Positions 13,661 through 24,938 of a stretch of DNA of 64,000 bases are shown piece by piece (position 1 is the stretch's first letter; the number at the start of each line of letters is the position of its first letter). This DNA comes from Norana najaformis (lineage: Eukaryota; Annelida; Clitellata; Crassiclitellata; Hormogastridae), in assembly GCA_964023275.1 (NCBI GenBank), contig OZ029922.1:4611196-4675195 (forward strand), given 5' to 3'. A program made the position numbers and the translations under genes. A model generated the notes under the pieces. The model ran no database searches. It had not been told where the DNA came from and saw only the letters and a list, made by a program, of their open reading frames with translations.

Positions 13661-14428
13661 TAAAGAGCTTTGTGTTGCTGTCACAGACCTGTGTTCCTTC
13701 TGAGTTGTTCTCTGTAGCGCAGTGTCATCTTCAGTGACCTCACTTGTTTTGGTTTAGCCAGTTCTGTTTCTGTCTGTTTGTCTGTATCTGTTTGCCTGTT
13801 GTCCCTCTATTCCGCCCTCTTTGTCTTGTTCTTTGGGTCTTGTTCTCTGTCTTGTGATTAGTCTCTCTGTCGTTGTATGTCTTTATGTCAGAGTAATGAA
13901 TATGGCTGCTGTGTCAATGTTATGTGCAATGTTGCCCTGATCTGCGTTGTTCAGCCCAGAGTCATGTTGTAGCAAGTCCTTACTCACTGAATATTGTGCT
14001 TCTTGTTCAGCCTTCGGTCTGAAGTAGCATTGTTAATAATCGCAGTCTGTTGGCTGGTCACTTGTGAAAGAGCTGAGGCACAGGCGCTGGTTGAAAGAGA
14101 AAGTTTAGTCTCGGAGCAGTTTTATTAAGGCTTGAGACTTTGATTTGCAGCAGTGGGTGATGTTCAGGTGTTGTCTGTTGTCGATGGGTGTTTGTGTGCT
14201 TTTATGATGCGTTTTTGTGTGCTGTGTCTGAACTTGCATTTCGCAACTTAATGCAGGCTTGGGCAAATGTTATGCTCTGCTATGGGGGTCTTTCAATGGC
14301 TCTCGTTTGTTGAGTGTGGGTTGAGTTGGCCCTGCAAGCTTTCTTGACCTCAAAGGCCGGCAGCCGTTTCGTTTTTGTTTGGTAGATGACGGCGTAGGTA
14401 GTGACTGTTCTTGTTGAGGCTGTTCACA

Positions 14429-14443
14429 CCCCCCCCCCCCCCC
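14429..14443. repeat. Poly-C run (15)
   Basis: Fifteen consecutive C; length uncertain. Confidence 0.9.
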
Positions 14444-14635
14444 GAGGTTCAGTCACATTATGAGGACAGACTGAATGGGGCTCATGTGGTGAATGGCGGT
14501 TGCAGCAGGGATTTACACAGCAGTAGAAATCAGATTCGTTTTTGATTTCTGTAGCCTCCAAAATATCATTTTATTGGTTCTTTATGAATTGACCGGTTGC
14601 TGGACTTGGGTGGGGATTAAAGACTAGGGTTGTAT

Positions 14636-14708
14636 GCTAGTCTGGTGGTTAGCATGCTGTACTGTCAGCTGAGAGGTAGGGAGTTCAAATCCCTGCCAGG
14701 ATGGAAAG
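14636..14708 (+). repeat. tRNA-like SINE fragment (tRNA-Asp-like)
   Basis: TGGTGGTTAGCATGCTG resembles an A box, CTGTCAG sits where an anticodon loop with GTC would lie, and GAGTTCAAATCCC resembles a B box. The T stem and acceptor stem do not pair properly, so a tRNA-derived element is likelier than a working tRNA gene. Confidence 0.35.
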
Positions 14709-15064
14709 ATGTTTCAAGATTTCTGTTTCACTTTTGCCACCTAGTGAGCTCAACTATAAAATAAATATACTGTCGGTGAAGAAGAGAACAGGCCTTCTGT
14801 CCTCGTATGCCGAGGCTGAGAAAATGAAGTCGTTAACACTTCATACTCATGGCTGCCTCTCAAGGCAAGCTTAAGGGACGGCTGTTCTTCTTAGGTAAGA
14901 CGTTCTAAGTAGATTTCATATTTAATGGCTGCTTGTATTACATTAATACTGCAGCCGTGGATTATTCAGAGGAGAGTGTTACTATGTTGCACTGCGTTGG
15001 GATTAGGTTGCCTGCTGTGTGGGAAAGAAGGATCAGGAAGACTTGGCCGAGTTGGTTAAACCAT

Positions 15065-15105
15065 AGACGTCGAGATAATCTAGCTGAATTATTATCTAGA
15101 CGTCT
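15065..15105. repeat. 15-bp inverted repeat with 11-bp loop
   Basis: Left arm AGACGTCGAGATAAT (15065-15079) and right arm ATTATCTAGACGTCT (15091-15105) are complementary except for one position. Similarity continues outward through TTAAAC on both sides. TGGCCGAGTTGGTTAA just upstream looks like a tRNA-Ser/Leu A box, but no B box follows. Confidence 0.8.
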
Positions 15106-15741
15106 GTGTTTAAATGCATCATTAGGGGGAGGCCAGTGGTGCAGCTGGAAACAGAAATTAACGAATGCAGACGTGAAGACCGTTCTTATTTGTCAACTGT
15201 TGTCCCTTAGTTTTTATGCTGATAAGTTTTCAAGCGGTTGCACCTGCAGAGGTCAGCGAGTGTTTTAGTGATGTCATTGGTTGGGTCATGGCCGTTCATA
15301 GCAGTTCTGTATGTAAATAAATCAAGGAATGCTATCAAATGGCAACTGGTAATAAATAATTGACTTAATGAGGACAGACTGCAAAAGAGTCAAGTGGCTC
15401 AGTTTGCAGATGCTTCTTAAAAGTCACTTAATCACTGTGAAACGACAACGTTCTACCTACTGTTCTACTTACGTGACCATAATTGCTTACGTGCTCCTCG
15501 TAAAGAAATCTCTTAAGTTGTGTGGCATTCAATAAATGCCTTCTGGCAGTTTTGGTGGGGTTGGAAGGGAGAGGTTTGTCTAGCAGCCTTACACATTGAT
15601 CCTCAACCAGGTACCTACCAGGTGTGGAAGACTATATGGCCAGCCCGGTCGGCTTCACGTGATTACATTTGTCTGTTACAAAATAAAATTTCTACAACGT
15701 GGTAAGTACACCTTGTTTGTTTGATGCAGTGTTATTGACTG

Positions 15742-16154
15742 AGGTCAAAGGCATTGCAAAGCTAGGTCAAAAACAGTGCAAGGTAAGGTCAGTGATAGTA
15801 CAAGGCAGGTCATTGACAGTACTGGGCAAGGTCAAAGGCAATGCAGGGCAAGGTCATTGACTGCAGACCAAGGTCAAAAAGCATATTGCAAAGCTAGGTC
15901 AGAAACAGTGCAAGGCAAGGTCATTGATAGTACCAGCAAGGTCAAAGATAGGTCAGTGCAAGTCACGGTCATTGACTGTAACCCAAGGTCAAGAGGCATA
16001 CTGCTAAGCTAGGTAAAAAACAGTGCAGGGCAAGGTCAATGATAATGCAAGGCAAGGTCAAAGGTAATGCAAGGCAGGTCACTGACAGTGCGAGGCAAGG
16101 TCAAAGGCAGTGCAAGCATCCCAAGGTCAGAAGGCGTATTGCGAAGGAAGGTCA
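15742..16154 (+). promoter_or_regulatory. Tandem array of 18 AGGTCA half-sites (10 as CAAGGTCA), ~22-bp period
   Basis: A degenerate tandem repeat in which nearly every unit carries AGGTCA on the plus strand. Starts: 15742, 15764, 15786, 15807, 15829, 15851, 15871, 15896, 15918, 15939, 15950, 15986, 16033, 16055, 16076, 16098, 16124 and 16149. Ten are extended to CAAGGTCA, and three of those to CCAAGGTCA (15868, 15983, 16121). Most spacings are 20-26 bp, about two DNA turns. NR5 receptors bind YCAAGGYCR as monomers; ERR-like receptors bind TNAAGGTCA. The array lies 8.7 kb upstream of the NR5B start codon. The motif positions are seen directly; a regulatory role is inference, and a minisatellite that carries the motif by chance is the main alternative. 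Confidence 0.45.
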
Positions 16155-17574
16155 GAGAAGACATTGTAGACCAGATCTCCTTTTAGCCAGAAAGAAATTT
16201 ATTTTATTTATTTTATTGGTATTTTATTGGTATTTTATGACTGCATTCCATTCTTTGGCTGATTCAGAACTTCAAAACAGTTATCTGGCTCCCTTCAGCG
16301 ATGTTTAATTAGGTGAGCAATGGCTTAAGAGTTTCTATGACCGCCAAGCTGTCCATGGCAATTCCGTGAGTAGTGTTTTTCTCAAGACCTACTGTAGATA
16401 AGTTGGGTTTAAGGCTTTTTTGTTTGTTATCATTTTGTAAAAATGACTGATTCCCTACAAAATAATGTATGATTCTCAAAATTACGACAGTTTTATAATG
16501 TTTGTTTGGTGAATTTTAATTGAGGTATGGATTATGTGAAAGAGACAGATAGATGTAGATCAGATAGCCAGCCAGGCAGACAGACAGACAGACAGACAAC
16601 TGTATTTAAGTTAGATTTCTAAACTGCTGTGTAATATTGCATCGACTTTTTACAGACATTGTGCTTTCTTTTTCCTGTTTTTATGCATTGTTGTATAGAT
16701 GGTATGAACATTTGTCTCATGCTTATACAGATTACTTACTTACTTCCTTAGATTTGACTCAAAGAATAAGTAGTGTGTCCTGAGACTTGTCTGGTTACTG
16801 ATTTGCATTTGATCGCCTGCTTGCAAGCAAGCGTTTTGCATCTGTTCACTGTCAAGTTAAAAGGAGCAACTGATTTAAGGGCGTTTTTCTTTAAAATGTC
16901 TGACTGTGATGCCTTGTCCGTTTGCTTGTTATGTACCACTCCAAGTTTTTGGGGAGCCATTGGTTGATACAGTCCTTTCTGTTGTCATTGGATGAAGAAA
17001 GAAATTTAAGCCCAAGTCAAGAATTTGTTAGAAGATTGAACTGAAGCATGTACCAGTATTTACAACTGGTTCCTTAAAAGTATTTCACCCAAATTTGTCT
17101 GATGACCAAAGACATAATTATGAGAAAGTCTGTGAGACTTAGCTGCAAGTTTTAATGGAGGTGGACTATTTCTGTTTTAAAATGGCTTTTGGCTGATTGT
17201 ATATTAAGATTAAATGACTGATTTGCTTCCAAGAAATAAACATCTGTGTTGTGGCATAGTGCTTGAATTTGCAATTTCATGCAGTGATGAACAAAGTAAT
17301 GATGGCAAATTATCCCAAGTTGAAGAGAAATCATTTTCATGTTACAGTGAACTTGTCTAGAATCATCAATGTTTTACTGTTAGATTAATAAAGCAGCTTT
17401 TGCTTATCAGTAATATAATGCAAAAAGAGCACCTTAAAGTCACTGTTTAAAATGTTTAATAGAGCCAAATAATTATCACCCTGCTTAGTCACAATAATAA
17501 TTATAATAGTATTATAAATTTAAATTTTAAAGTCCTGTTTGAAAAGTTTTTACAGTGTTAATTGTTCGTTTGCT

Positions 17575-17632
17575 TGTGTGTGTGAGAGAGAGAGAGAACA
17601 AGAGAGAAAGAGAAAGAGAGAGAGAGAGAGTC
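17575..17632. repeat. (GA)n microsatellite
   Basis: GTGTGTGAGAGAGAG then AGAGAAAGAGAAAGAGAGAG. A second short (GA)n is at 19848-19872. Confidence 0.9.
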
Positions 17633-18286
17633 GTATGAAAGTGAATTAATTTCGGTTGGTGAAGAAGTGGGCGGATTGGAGTCCTCAATGTCTGTTGGCT
17701 TTGCAAGACAAGGATAAATATTGATCTTCTTTGGCCTTTGAAGGAGCCAGGTCTTGTTAGCAAACAGTTTGATGACATTAGATAGAACGGCCCTCAGTCA
17801 AACAGCTCTTGGATTCAAAGTCATTTAAAAACACCAAATCTAATCTATGCTTGATATCGTTTGGTCTGCATTGATTGCGTTGGATTGGTTGACCAAATAT
17901 AGTTATCTGCTGCTTTATGCTCTAGTTGATTTGTAGATAATAACAAAGTTACCTTGCTTCTGACGACCATTTCTGGTCTACAGAGGCAAAACATATTTAG
18001 TGTTTTCTGCTTGAAATTATTGTGTTGCTATATAATTATTGTAGTCTTGTTATGAAAGCAAATATTGGCCATCAGTGTGTGTTCAGACTGTGCTTCAGTA
18101 TCTATGGTGGATAGAAAAGTGTTTAGCTCTATGGTGTATAGAAAAATGTTTAGCTGTGTTTGGCATTTGAGACAGTGAGGACTGATTCAGTGTGTGGGAA
18201 GCGTTTTCAGTGACTTGAACTGTTTAGAAATTCATTGCAACGCTTTTTGCAACTTGATTCACTTATGCTACCCGCTTGGTTGTTAG

Positions 18287-18394
18287 TGCACTTTCTATTC
18301 AGTGCACTTTCAATTCAATGCACTTTCTATTCAATGCACTTTCTATTCAATGCACTTTCAATTCAATGCACTTTCTATTCAATGCACTTTCAGT
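18287..18394. repeat. 16-bp tandem repeat, six to seven copies
   Basis: Unit AATGCACTTTCTATTC repeats with A/T changes at one position (TCTATTC against TCAATTC). Confidence 0.9.
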
Positions 18395-19964
18395 GTACTT
18401 CTGGCTGCTGGCATTCACTGTGTGTGATGACCTTTAGATGATTCAGTCTTTAGTGTACATGTTTATCGACTGTTTTGTCCATGATGTTTGGCTAAAGATT
18501 AAGTTTTGAGCCAAAACTCTAGACTGAGCCACTCCACATATTTGTTTTGAAAATACAAAGTGTTTTATTTTGTGTTTGAAAATACTTTTCTGAAGTATTT
18601 TATTTTAGTATTTCCAAAGTACTTTGAAATAAAGTATTTTATGGAATGGAAATACTTTTTCTCGAAATACTTTCTAGGTGGAGAGTGATTGGCATCGTCA
18701 GTTGCTGTTGATTGGTTATTTTCGATTGGCAGTATGATCCACTGGTATAATCCACTGGTATGGTCTGCTGGTATGGTCTGCTGCAGCTGGTCAACTGTTT
18801 GTCTGCCACGTGATTTGCTGTCATAGACTGACTGACTAACACAGACAATGCCACTCGAGAAAGACGCGTAGGATCATGCCATTGCCTTGATGTCAACTGT
18901 TCAGACATTTTATTAGTAGTAATTGTCATGTAATTCCATTAACGTTGGTGATGTAGCCTTTGTTTGTCAGTATCAACATTCGAATAGGAATGTTTCATAG
19001 TGTAATGTACAGTTATGTACCCTGCTGTGATGGACCGTAAATTATTTCCAGTAGTAGTCCCGGTTTGGACTTGCTTGATTCAGATTTTTAGCCTTTGCTT
19101 TGTGAGTTTACTCCATAGGCTAAAAATGAGGCTATAATTTTTTAGACAGTAGGCTTAGCTAGTAGCTTAGTTTATGCACTCATTTAATGTCAGTTTTCAG
19201 TATTTAACTTACGACATTATGTTCTTTTGACCTGACGTGTGGCCTAATGTCACTACAGTAGAATGGATTCTTACTATATTAGCTAATTATAAGATGGAAA
19301 CTTTTCTTGTGTTGGTGTAAATGTCTTTTGAAGATGTACTTCTTTATTTGTTTATTTAAAGCAAGCACACGGGGGTCATATGGTGTACTGTCACTTTACA
19401 CGATAGGATGAAGAAGCAAATGCGTGGGTTGGATGCATTCCTTCAGTGCATGACTAGGCTTCTGATATCTCAGAATTGATTTCATGTTGTCGGATTAGAA
19501 ATTATTTTGCAAATCTGTACAAATGAAACATCTGGGTCAATGCCTCAGGTAATCGCAGTTCTGCACATAACCTATTTTCTTTCTGAATGCTTGCTGATGT
19601 AGGTTGGCAGTGGCCTTGAGTTGACTTGTTCCAGAGCCGTTTTCTCTTCTCAAGCCCATAAAGATTAGTTTTGCAGCTTTTGTGTAGCCTTGGCTATTTC
19701 TGGTTGGAGCAAAACATTGGTCTCTACTGGTCGGTTTTCTTTTGCTTTGACGCAAACAACGCCTGTCACTTTGAAGGCGTATTTGATTATGGTTCCATTG
19801 TTTTCAAGGTGGAAGCTTTGGCGAAGATGAAGCCGTGAGTTTTGTTTGAGAGAGAGAGAGAGAGAGAGAGAGTGATATCATGTCTGGGCTGGCAATTGTT
19901 GATTCCTGAAGCTGAATGCGAAGGAAAACATTCAGCAGTACGTTGGCCAAATCAACATAAAAAT

Positions 19965-20005
19965 CAATGGTTGCTGCCAGTGACAGGACTCGAACCAGGG
20001 TCAGT
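19965..20005 (-). repeat. tRNA-like fragment, minus strand
   Basis: GACAGGACTCGAACCAGGG is the reverse complement of a B box (CCTGGTTCGAGTCC). No complete cloverleaf was found; probably a SINE. Confidence 0.3.
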
Positions 20006-20840
20006 CAGTCTGTGGCAGTCGAAGGCTTTACGGACTTTATTTACCAAACTAAATGTCATCCATATCATTGTGCTGTGATGGCAGATCGTCCGGTGTGTAT
20101 GCTTCTGCCTCCTGGGAAGAAAGTCAATTTCATTAATGGCTCGAGAATAACGCGTTGTTCATGAGGCATTCTTCAGAATTCAGTTTTTCAACTCTTGTTT
20201 GGATGCTATGAATTAATGCATTCTTTTTCACCCTGGTTTGTTGATCGCCCAGCGGGGAGGTGTTCAATTGGACTCGGTTAACCTGAGTGTTGTAAGCATT
20301 TTTGTGAGACCATAGCTTGGATTGGGTGGGGTGCTGGATGCCAGCCAGAAGCCCAGAGCCTTGGAGAATTTGACAAATGATACATTCTGTAACTTTAGAT
20401 TGAGTTCTGGCGGTGCTGAAAGTTTTTCTTAAATTTTTCTGTGTAGATGTATGGAAGTGACAGTAAAAATTCTTAATATGCACCGTGTGTTTACATATGA
20501 TGTGTGCTTGTGATTGATTTAAATGTTAGGTTGTTAACCTTTTGAATTTAATGATACTCTCAGAAAAGCTTGTGGATTTTTCTAGAGTTACTTTTTGTGG
20601 AAGATAATTTTTTTAAATTAAAAAGAAACATATGGCTTGCATAGTGAATCTAAAACATCATGTTTCCTTATTTTTTTCTGGCTATCTGAAGTGAGCTGCA
20701 ATTCTTAGTTTTTTCATTCCTTAGAATTATCATTTCAGTAGTTAAGAACTTTTCCTATGAGCCGAAACTACAGCTGGTGCAGCATGCCTATCACGATGAT
20801 ATGCTGCAGTCAGATGTTGTTTTTCTTTGCTGTTCAGGGC

Positions 20841-20870
20841 CAAGGTCGTCTTTTGCAAGGACCAAGGTCA
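20841..20870 (+). promoter_or_regulatory. Two CAAGGTC sites 22 bp apart
   Basis: CAAGGTCG at 20841 and CAAGGTCA at 20863, the same orientation and spacing as the array at 15.7-16.2 kb. They are potential NR5/ERR-type monomer sites; function is unproven. Confidence 0.25.
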
Positions 20871-21194
20871 CTGAGGCTCAGCGCTTCAGTAGTTTACAGT
20901 TTCATGTGTAGAATTAGTTTGCATCTTTACACAGAAATCGTTTTGATAATGCAATGCAAAGATACAGCCTAAGAACAAATTTATGAGTGTTTGTAACTCT
21001 GGTGTGTTTACTGTTTTAATAATTTATTCGTTTGCCGGTGTCAAGCCATGCGAAGCTGTGGAGTTTTTCATTCCAGCTCAGTTGATTTACCAGAGCTGGA
21101 ATGAAATTCAGGAAGTATGTGCTGGTTTTTGGCATACTTGATCAAAATGAAAATTAATCTGTAATCTTTTTTGTTTTTCATCCATGTTGTTTTA

Positions 21195-21400
21195 GACTGG
21201 ACAAGCTAATGTAACTAACTCGTTCTCAACTTAAGACTTACCTTTTCCAGTCAGCTTATCCGCCATAGGGTGTCTCTGTTTCAGTGAACTGATTCTTTGA
21301 GTATTGGCCTGACTGCAGCTTGAATTTGTCACACCGTTGGTTGATGCTTTGTGCATTAGACACCAGCACTATAGAAGTTGCTAATTAATTATTAATAATA
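21195..21400 (+). mobile_element. LINE 3'-end fragment (CR1/L2-like), first copy
   Basis: Matches the tail of the LINE in receptor intron 4: CTTACCTTTTCCAGTCAGCT, GTGTCTCTGTTTCAGTGAAC, GGTTGATGCTTTGTGCATTA then GACACCAGCAC and a TTAATAATA tail. Only the C-terminal coding end and 3' UTR are present (5'-truncated). Confidence 0.7.
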
Positions 21401-23602
21401 CCTGATTTGGCAGAATGACTGATGACCGATTGTCATGAGTAGAGTCTGATTGAAGACTGAATAATCTTAAGACTTACTCACTTTCTTACTCACAGAATTA
21501 TGGACAAATTCGATGTGCTTGCAGGGAATTCCTAGTGAGATAAGGCGATAGAAGGCAGCTGGAAGACTTAAATAGCCGGTGAGCAGTCTTCTGCTTTGAT
21601 GCTGGAACTCTTGATATGAAACGGTGTGTTAATGTCCAACAGCTGAGATGTTTAAGGCAGGTTAGAGATGATTGCAGCGGCGGTGATATGAAAAAATTCC
21701 TGTTTGGCAACAACTGAATTTGAAAAACAACAGAATGAATGAGATGATCACTGCCTGGTACCAGCTATGGGTCGTACAGATGAATCCTAGTGAGTAGTCT
21801 GAGTTAATAGCATTCTGTGTTGTGGGAGACGCCTGGGCAGCAGATGTGCCAGAAACTCAGTCCCACAAAAGCAAGGATCTAGGTCTTCTCTGCCACCCTG
21901 TGTCTCTTTCCTCCGACAGCCAGGACAGAGTGTTTGCTGTTTAACAGTGGGGCACCCTTATGAGGACAGCGCTTGAGGTTTTTGCTGATTTAAGGGAGTT
22001 TCAAGCTGGTCTGTATGGATTTTATAGATTCCAAAGGCCAGATTATTTGGCTCAGACACTTACTTACCTGTTGATAAATCATTTTTACATTTCAGTGGCA
22101 AAGAGACAGTAATCTGTAGGTGATAGGCAGTGAAAACAGATCGAAAGTGCAACTCATCTTAAGAATAAAGACTCAACTGTCCAGGCATAAAACACATCCA
22201 CTTGCTCTGCCTAGCTGCACCTGCCTCTCATCATTCAGTCAAAGACTCTTTAGATGAAGATTCCTCTTCCAGCTTGCCCATCCACTTGACACTGCCTATC
22301 CATCCCACAGGACCAGGAACTAAAAGGTGCTTTACTAGCAGCTGATTCTTCCCTGGAGACAAGGTTAACATGACTGAATGAAAGCCATGCACAGAACACT
22401 TTTGAGAGAGAGAGTCCTGAGCCACCACTACTCAGATGGTCTAAAGCCAAAAATCACCCTGCAGTGGTCATCAGCTGTTACTTTAATTCTGGGGAGTTTG
22501 AGTGGGGGTTCCAGTCCAATAGTCTGCAAGTCTCAGTTCGGATTGAGTTTCTAAAGGCCCGCAGGGGAATTGTTTCCAGGATCTAGATTGTTATGTGACC
22601 GTAAAGTAGGTAAATATTTTATAACGCCTTTTTAGCAGGTCTCAAAGGCACAGCAGTTGTATGATTGTTCATTATTTGTTTAGAATGTCTATTTTTAGTA
22701 ACATGTGAGGAACTGTTTGTTGTCAGCTCAGTGACATGAATGCCATTTGCGTTTAGTTGATGTTGATCTAAGTTAAACTTTATTTAAAATAGCATAGTTC
22801 AATGCATCTTGCTTAGCTATTTGGTCCGGTGTTAAATGCAGGTTCTTGTTTCTGGCGGACTTGCACTTAACCAAGCACTCAAAGCCAATGAGTCACAACT
22901 GAGTAACATAATTTGTTCAACAAATTCCTAAAACAAATTGTGCAGGACTGTGAAAATGATGTCTAGATTTTCTTCATCTGTGCTGCTTCTGATGTACGTA
23001 AGCATCTTGAACCGGCATTCCAGACGACGTTTTTAATGTGTACTTTAGCAGTGCATTCGGCTTAACTCAAGCAGTAAATTGTGGAGGTAACATATTTACT
23101 TGCTTGTGTATAGGAACGACTCAGACGCATGACCTTGACATTCCATGGATAGTCATCTGTCCAAGTACTAACTAGGATCAACGTTGCCGAATTTCATTGT
23201 GCTTCCCAGTGTTGTATCAGCAGCATCAAGCTGTCATGCTGGAATGATGGTGGTAATAATAATCGTGGGTTTTTTCGTGTGTGAGTAGCTGGCAGGAATG
23301 GATGTTATTACATGTAGTAAAATTTGCAGCTGCCTTTGATCTGTTGCTGGAGTCATTTTTGATTGAGTATAAACATGATTCTGGTGGAGATGGTTCACGG
23401 AAGAAGTGGGAGGGAGGTCATTAACCTGGAAAGGGATCCAGGAACGATGAGAAGTCGTCCCAGAGAAGCGTCTTCTCTTGAGGTTGGGCTCGCTGGATAG
23501 ATGATTCTGCTGGTGAATTATTTAGGTGGCTTCTGAAATTTGACCTGTTTTCACTGGACCCAGTTGTTTTTGCTGATTGTTATGTTGCTTGTCAAGAGAG
23601 GC

Positions 23603-23668
23603 CGTGTGTGTGTGTGCCTGTGTCTGTGTGCGCCTGTGTCTGTGTGTGTGTGTCTGTGTGCGCCTGTG
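23603..23668. repeat. (TG)n/(TGTCTG)n microsatellite
   Basis: GTGTGTGTGTGCCTGTGTCTG and similar. It creates a Cys/Val-rich frame that is not a protein. Confidence 0.85.
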
Positions 23669-23951
23669 GCCGAGTCTGTTGGTCTGCCATCGGTTCCTCT
23701 ATCTCTGTCTTTTGACAATCTCTGACTTGGCAGACAAACTCAACCTTTCTGGCAGTCTGAACTTGGTCTGGCAGTCTGAACTTGGTCCAGCTGCCAGAAA
23801 AGCACCTATTGTTGTTAGCCTTCTTATCTTGATACTCCTACCAACCTTTGAGGCTGTTCAACGCCATGTATCAGCAAGGTCATTTTGTCTGACTTCAGAT
23901 TACTTGAAGAGAAACCTGGCCATGGCTAGTTCGGTTTTGTTTTTCATGCAG

Positions 23952-24171
23952 TAGATCTAGTAGGGGGTCACTTGCTGCATCTGGATTGAGTCAGGCCGAG
24001 TTCTGTGCGAAAGCCATGACCAGTGGAAAGCTGGCCTGTATTGTGAGAACGGAAGATGGCCGACTTAGAACGTTCAAGGCCATAAAATTTCCAGGGTACA
24101 AAGATTATGAGCGTATGGTAGAGAATCTGTTACAGTTCTTCCTCGGTGAAAAGATGGCTGAAGATGTGTGA
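23952..24171 (+). CDS. Unrecognised open segment, possible exon
   Basis: A frame open from a splice-acceptor-like TTTTCATGCAG (ending 23951) to a TGA at 24169-24171. It contains LACIVRTEDGRLRTFKAIKF followed by PGYKDYERMVENLLQFFLGE and ends KMAEDV. Its composition is unusually protein-like for this region: mixed charged and hydrophobic residues, with no low-complexity sequence. I do not recognise a domain. It could be an alternative or terminal exon upstream of the receptor, a piece of an unseen gene or mobile element, or chance. Confidence 0.25.
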
Positions 24172-24830
24172 GCTAAGAAACGTATGGTCTGTGCGTAATG
24201 AGCAATGTGTTTAATTATATCTTGACAGAAGAATTAGGTGACTGCATTACTGGAAGAACTATGAACGATATGACTTTGATGTTGTCTGTGGAATGGATTT
24301 TATCTGATCAGCAGAGGTTTGGAGACGTTATGTCAGAGAGCGAATGCACAGTCAGATGAGTCAGTTGTAATGGATGGTTAAAGTTGAAAACTGGGTTACG
24401 TTGATGGTCATGTTTGCAATTAGGTTTCAGAAACTAACGGTTGTTTATCTTTGAAAGCAGATCAAAAGGGGACAGAGACATGTGGGAAAGAGGCTTCTTT
24501 GGATGTTTGCCATGTATTATTGGTGGTCACGACTGTACATCAGGGCAACATAATGGCTTCAGCAAAATACTTTATATTAGCAAAATACTTTATATTAGCT
24601 GCAGTATTTCTTCTCTGTCCACTTGGATTTTGTGGGTGAGTGCATTTATGTGGTTTATGATATTTTATGTTGCCAAGTGTTGTCATAGTTAGATCCCCAT
24701 TCAGTGCTTGCCATGTGTCCATGTTATAAACATTGCTTGTGTACAGAGAGATAGTGAGGCATTCAAATGTTTGACTTCTGAACTTTACCATTTCCTGTCT
24801 AGTGATGGTCAGTCTTGTTGTGGCTGTTTG

Positions 24831-24938
24831 CAGATGATCGTTTACGATGTCAACCAATGGTGGCAATGGAATATCGCCCGTCCTTCTGGCTATTGCGGAG
24901 AAGCTGTCTTCCGGTGGCAATGGAGCAGTCTCGCCTAA
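24831..24938 (+). promoter_or_regulatory. Splice acceptor and overlapping upstream ORF at the receptor start
   Basis: GGCTGTTTGCAG ends at 24833 and is a plausible acceptor. The base after it begins an ATG (24834) that opens a 34-codon frame ending at 24938. This overlaps the receptor's own ATG at 24847 in another frame. If the spliced leader starts here, scanning ribosomes would meet the 24834 ATG first, which would tend to lower receptor translation. The sites are visible; use of the acceptor is inferred. Confidence 0.35.

Larger units (their letters stand above)
1..24833. other. Long non-coding region upstream of the nuclear receptor gene
   Basis: No reading frame here looks like a known protein, and the open frames are short or made of repeats. 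The region holds the separately listed tandem repeats, microsatellites, SINE-like pieces, a LINE 3' tail and the AGGTCA array. The receptor's first coding exon is preceded by a good splice acceptor ending at 24833, so some of this DNA is probably a 5' intron with one or more non-coding exons I cannot place. Between the listed repeats the sequence is moderately AT-rich and I see nothing more specific in it. Confidence 0.6.

Noticed and set aside
14636-14708. Possible functional tRNA-Asp gene
   Set aside because: T-arm and acceptor-stem pairing fail.
14933-15268. 111-codon plus-strand frame
   Set aside because: Crosses the inverted repeat and tRNA-like box at 15.05-15.11 kb; no protein similarity seen.
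23577-23954. 125-codon frame starting with Cys/Val repeats
   Set aside because: Driven by a TG microsatellite; no conserved sequence after it.
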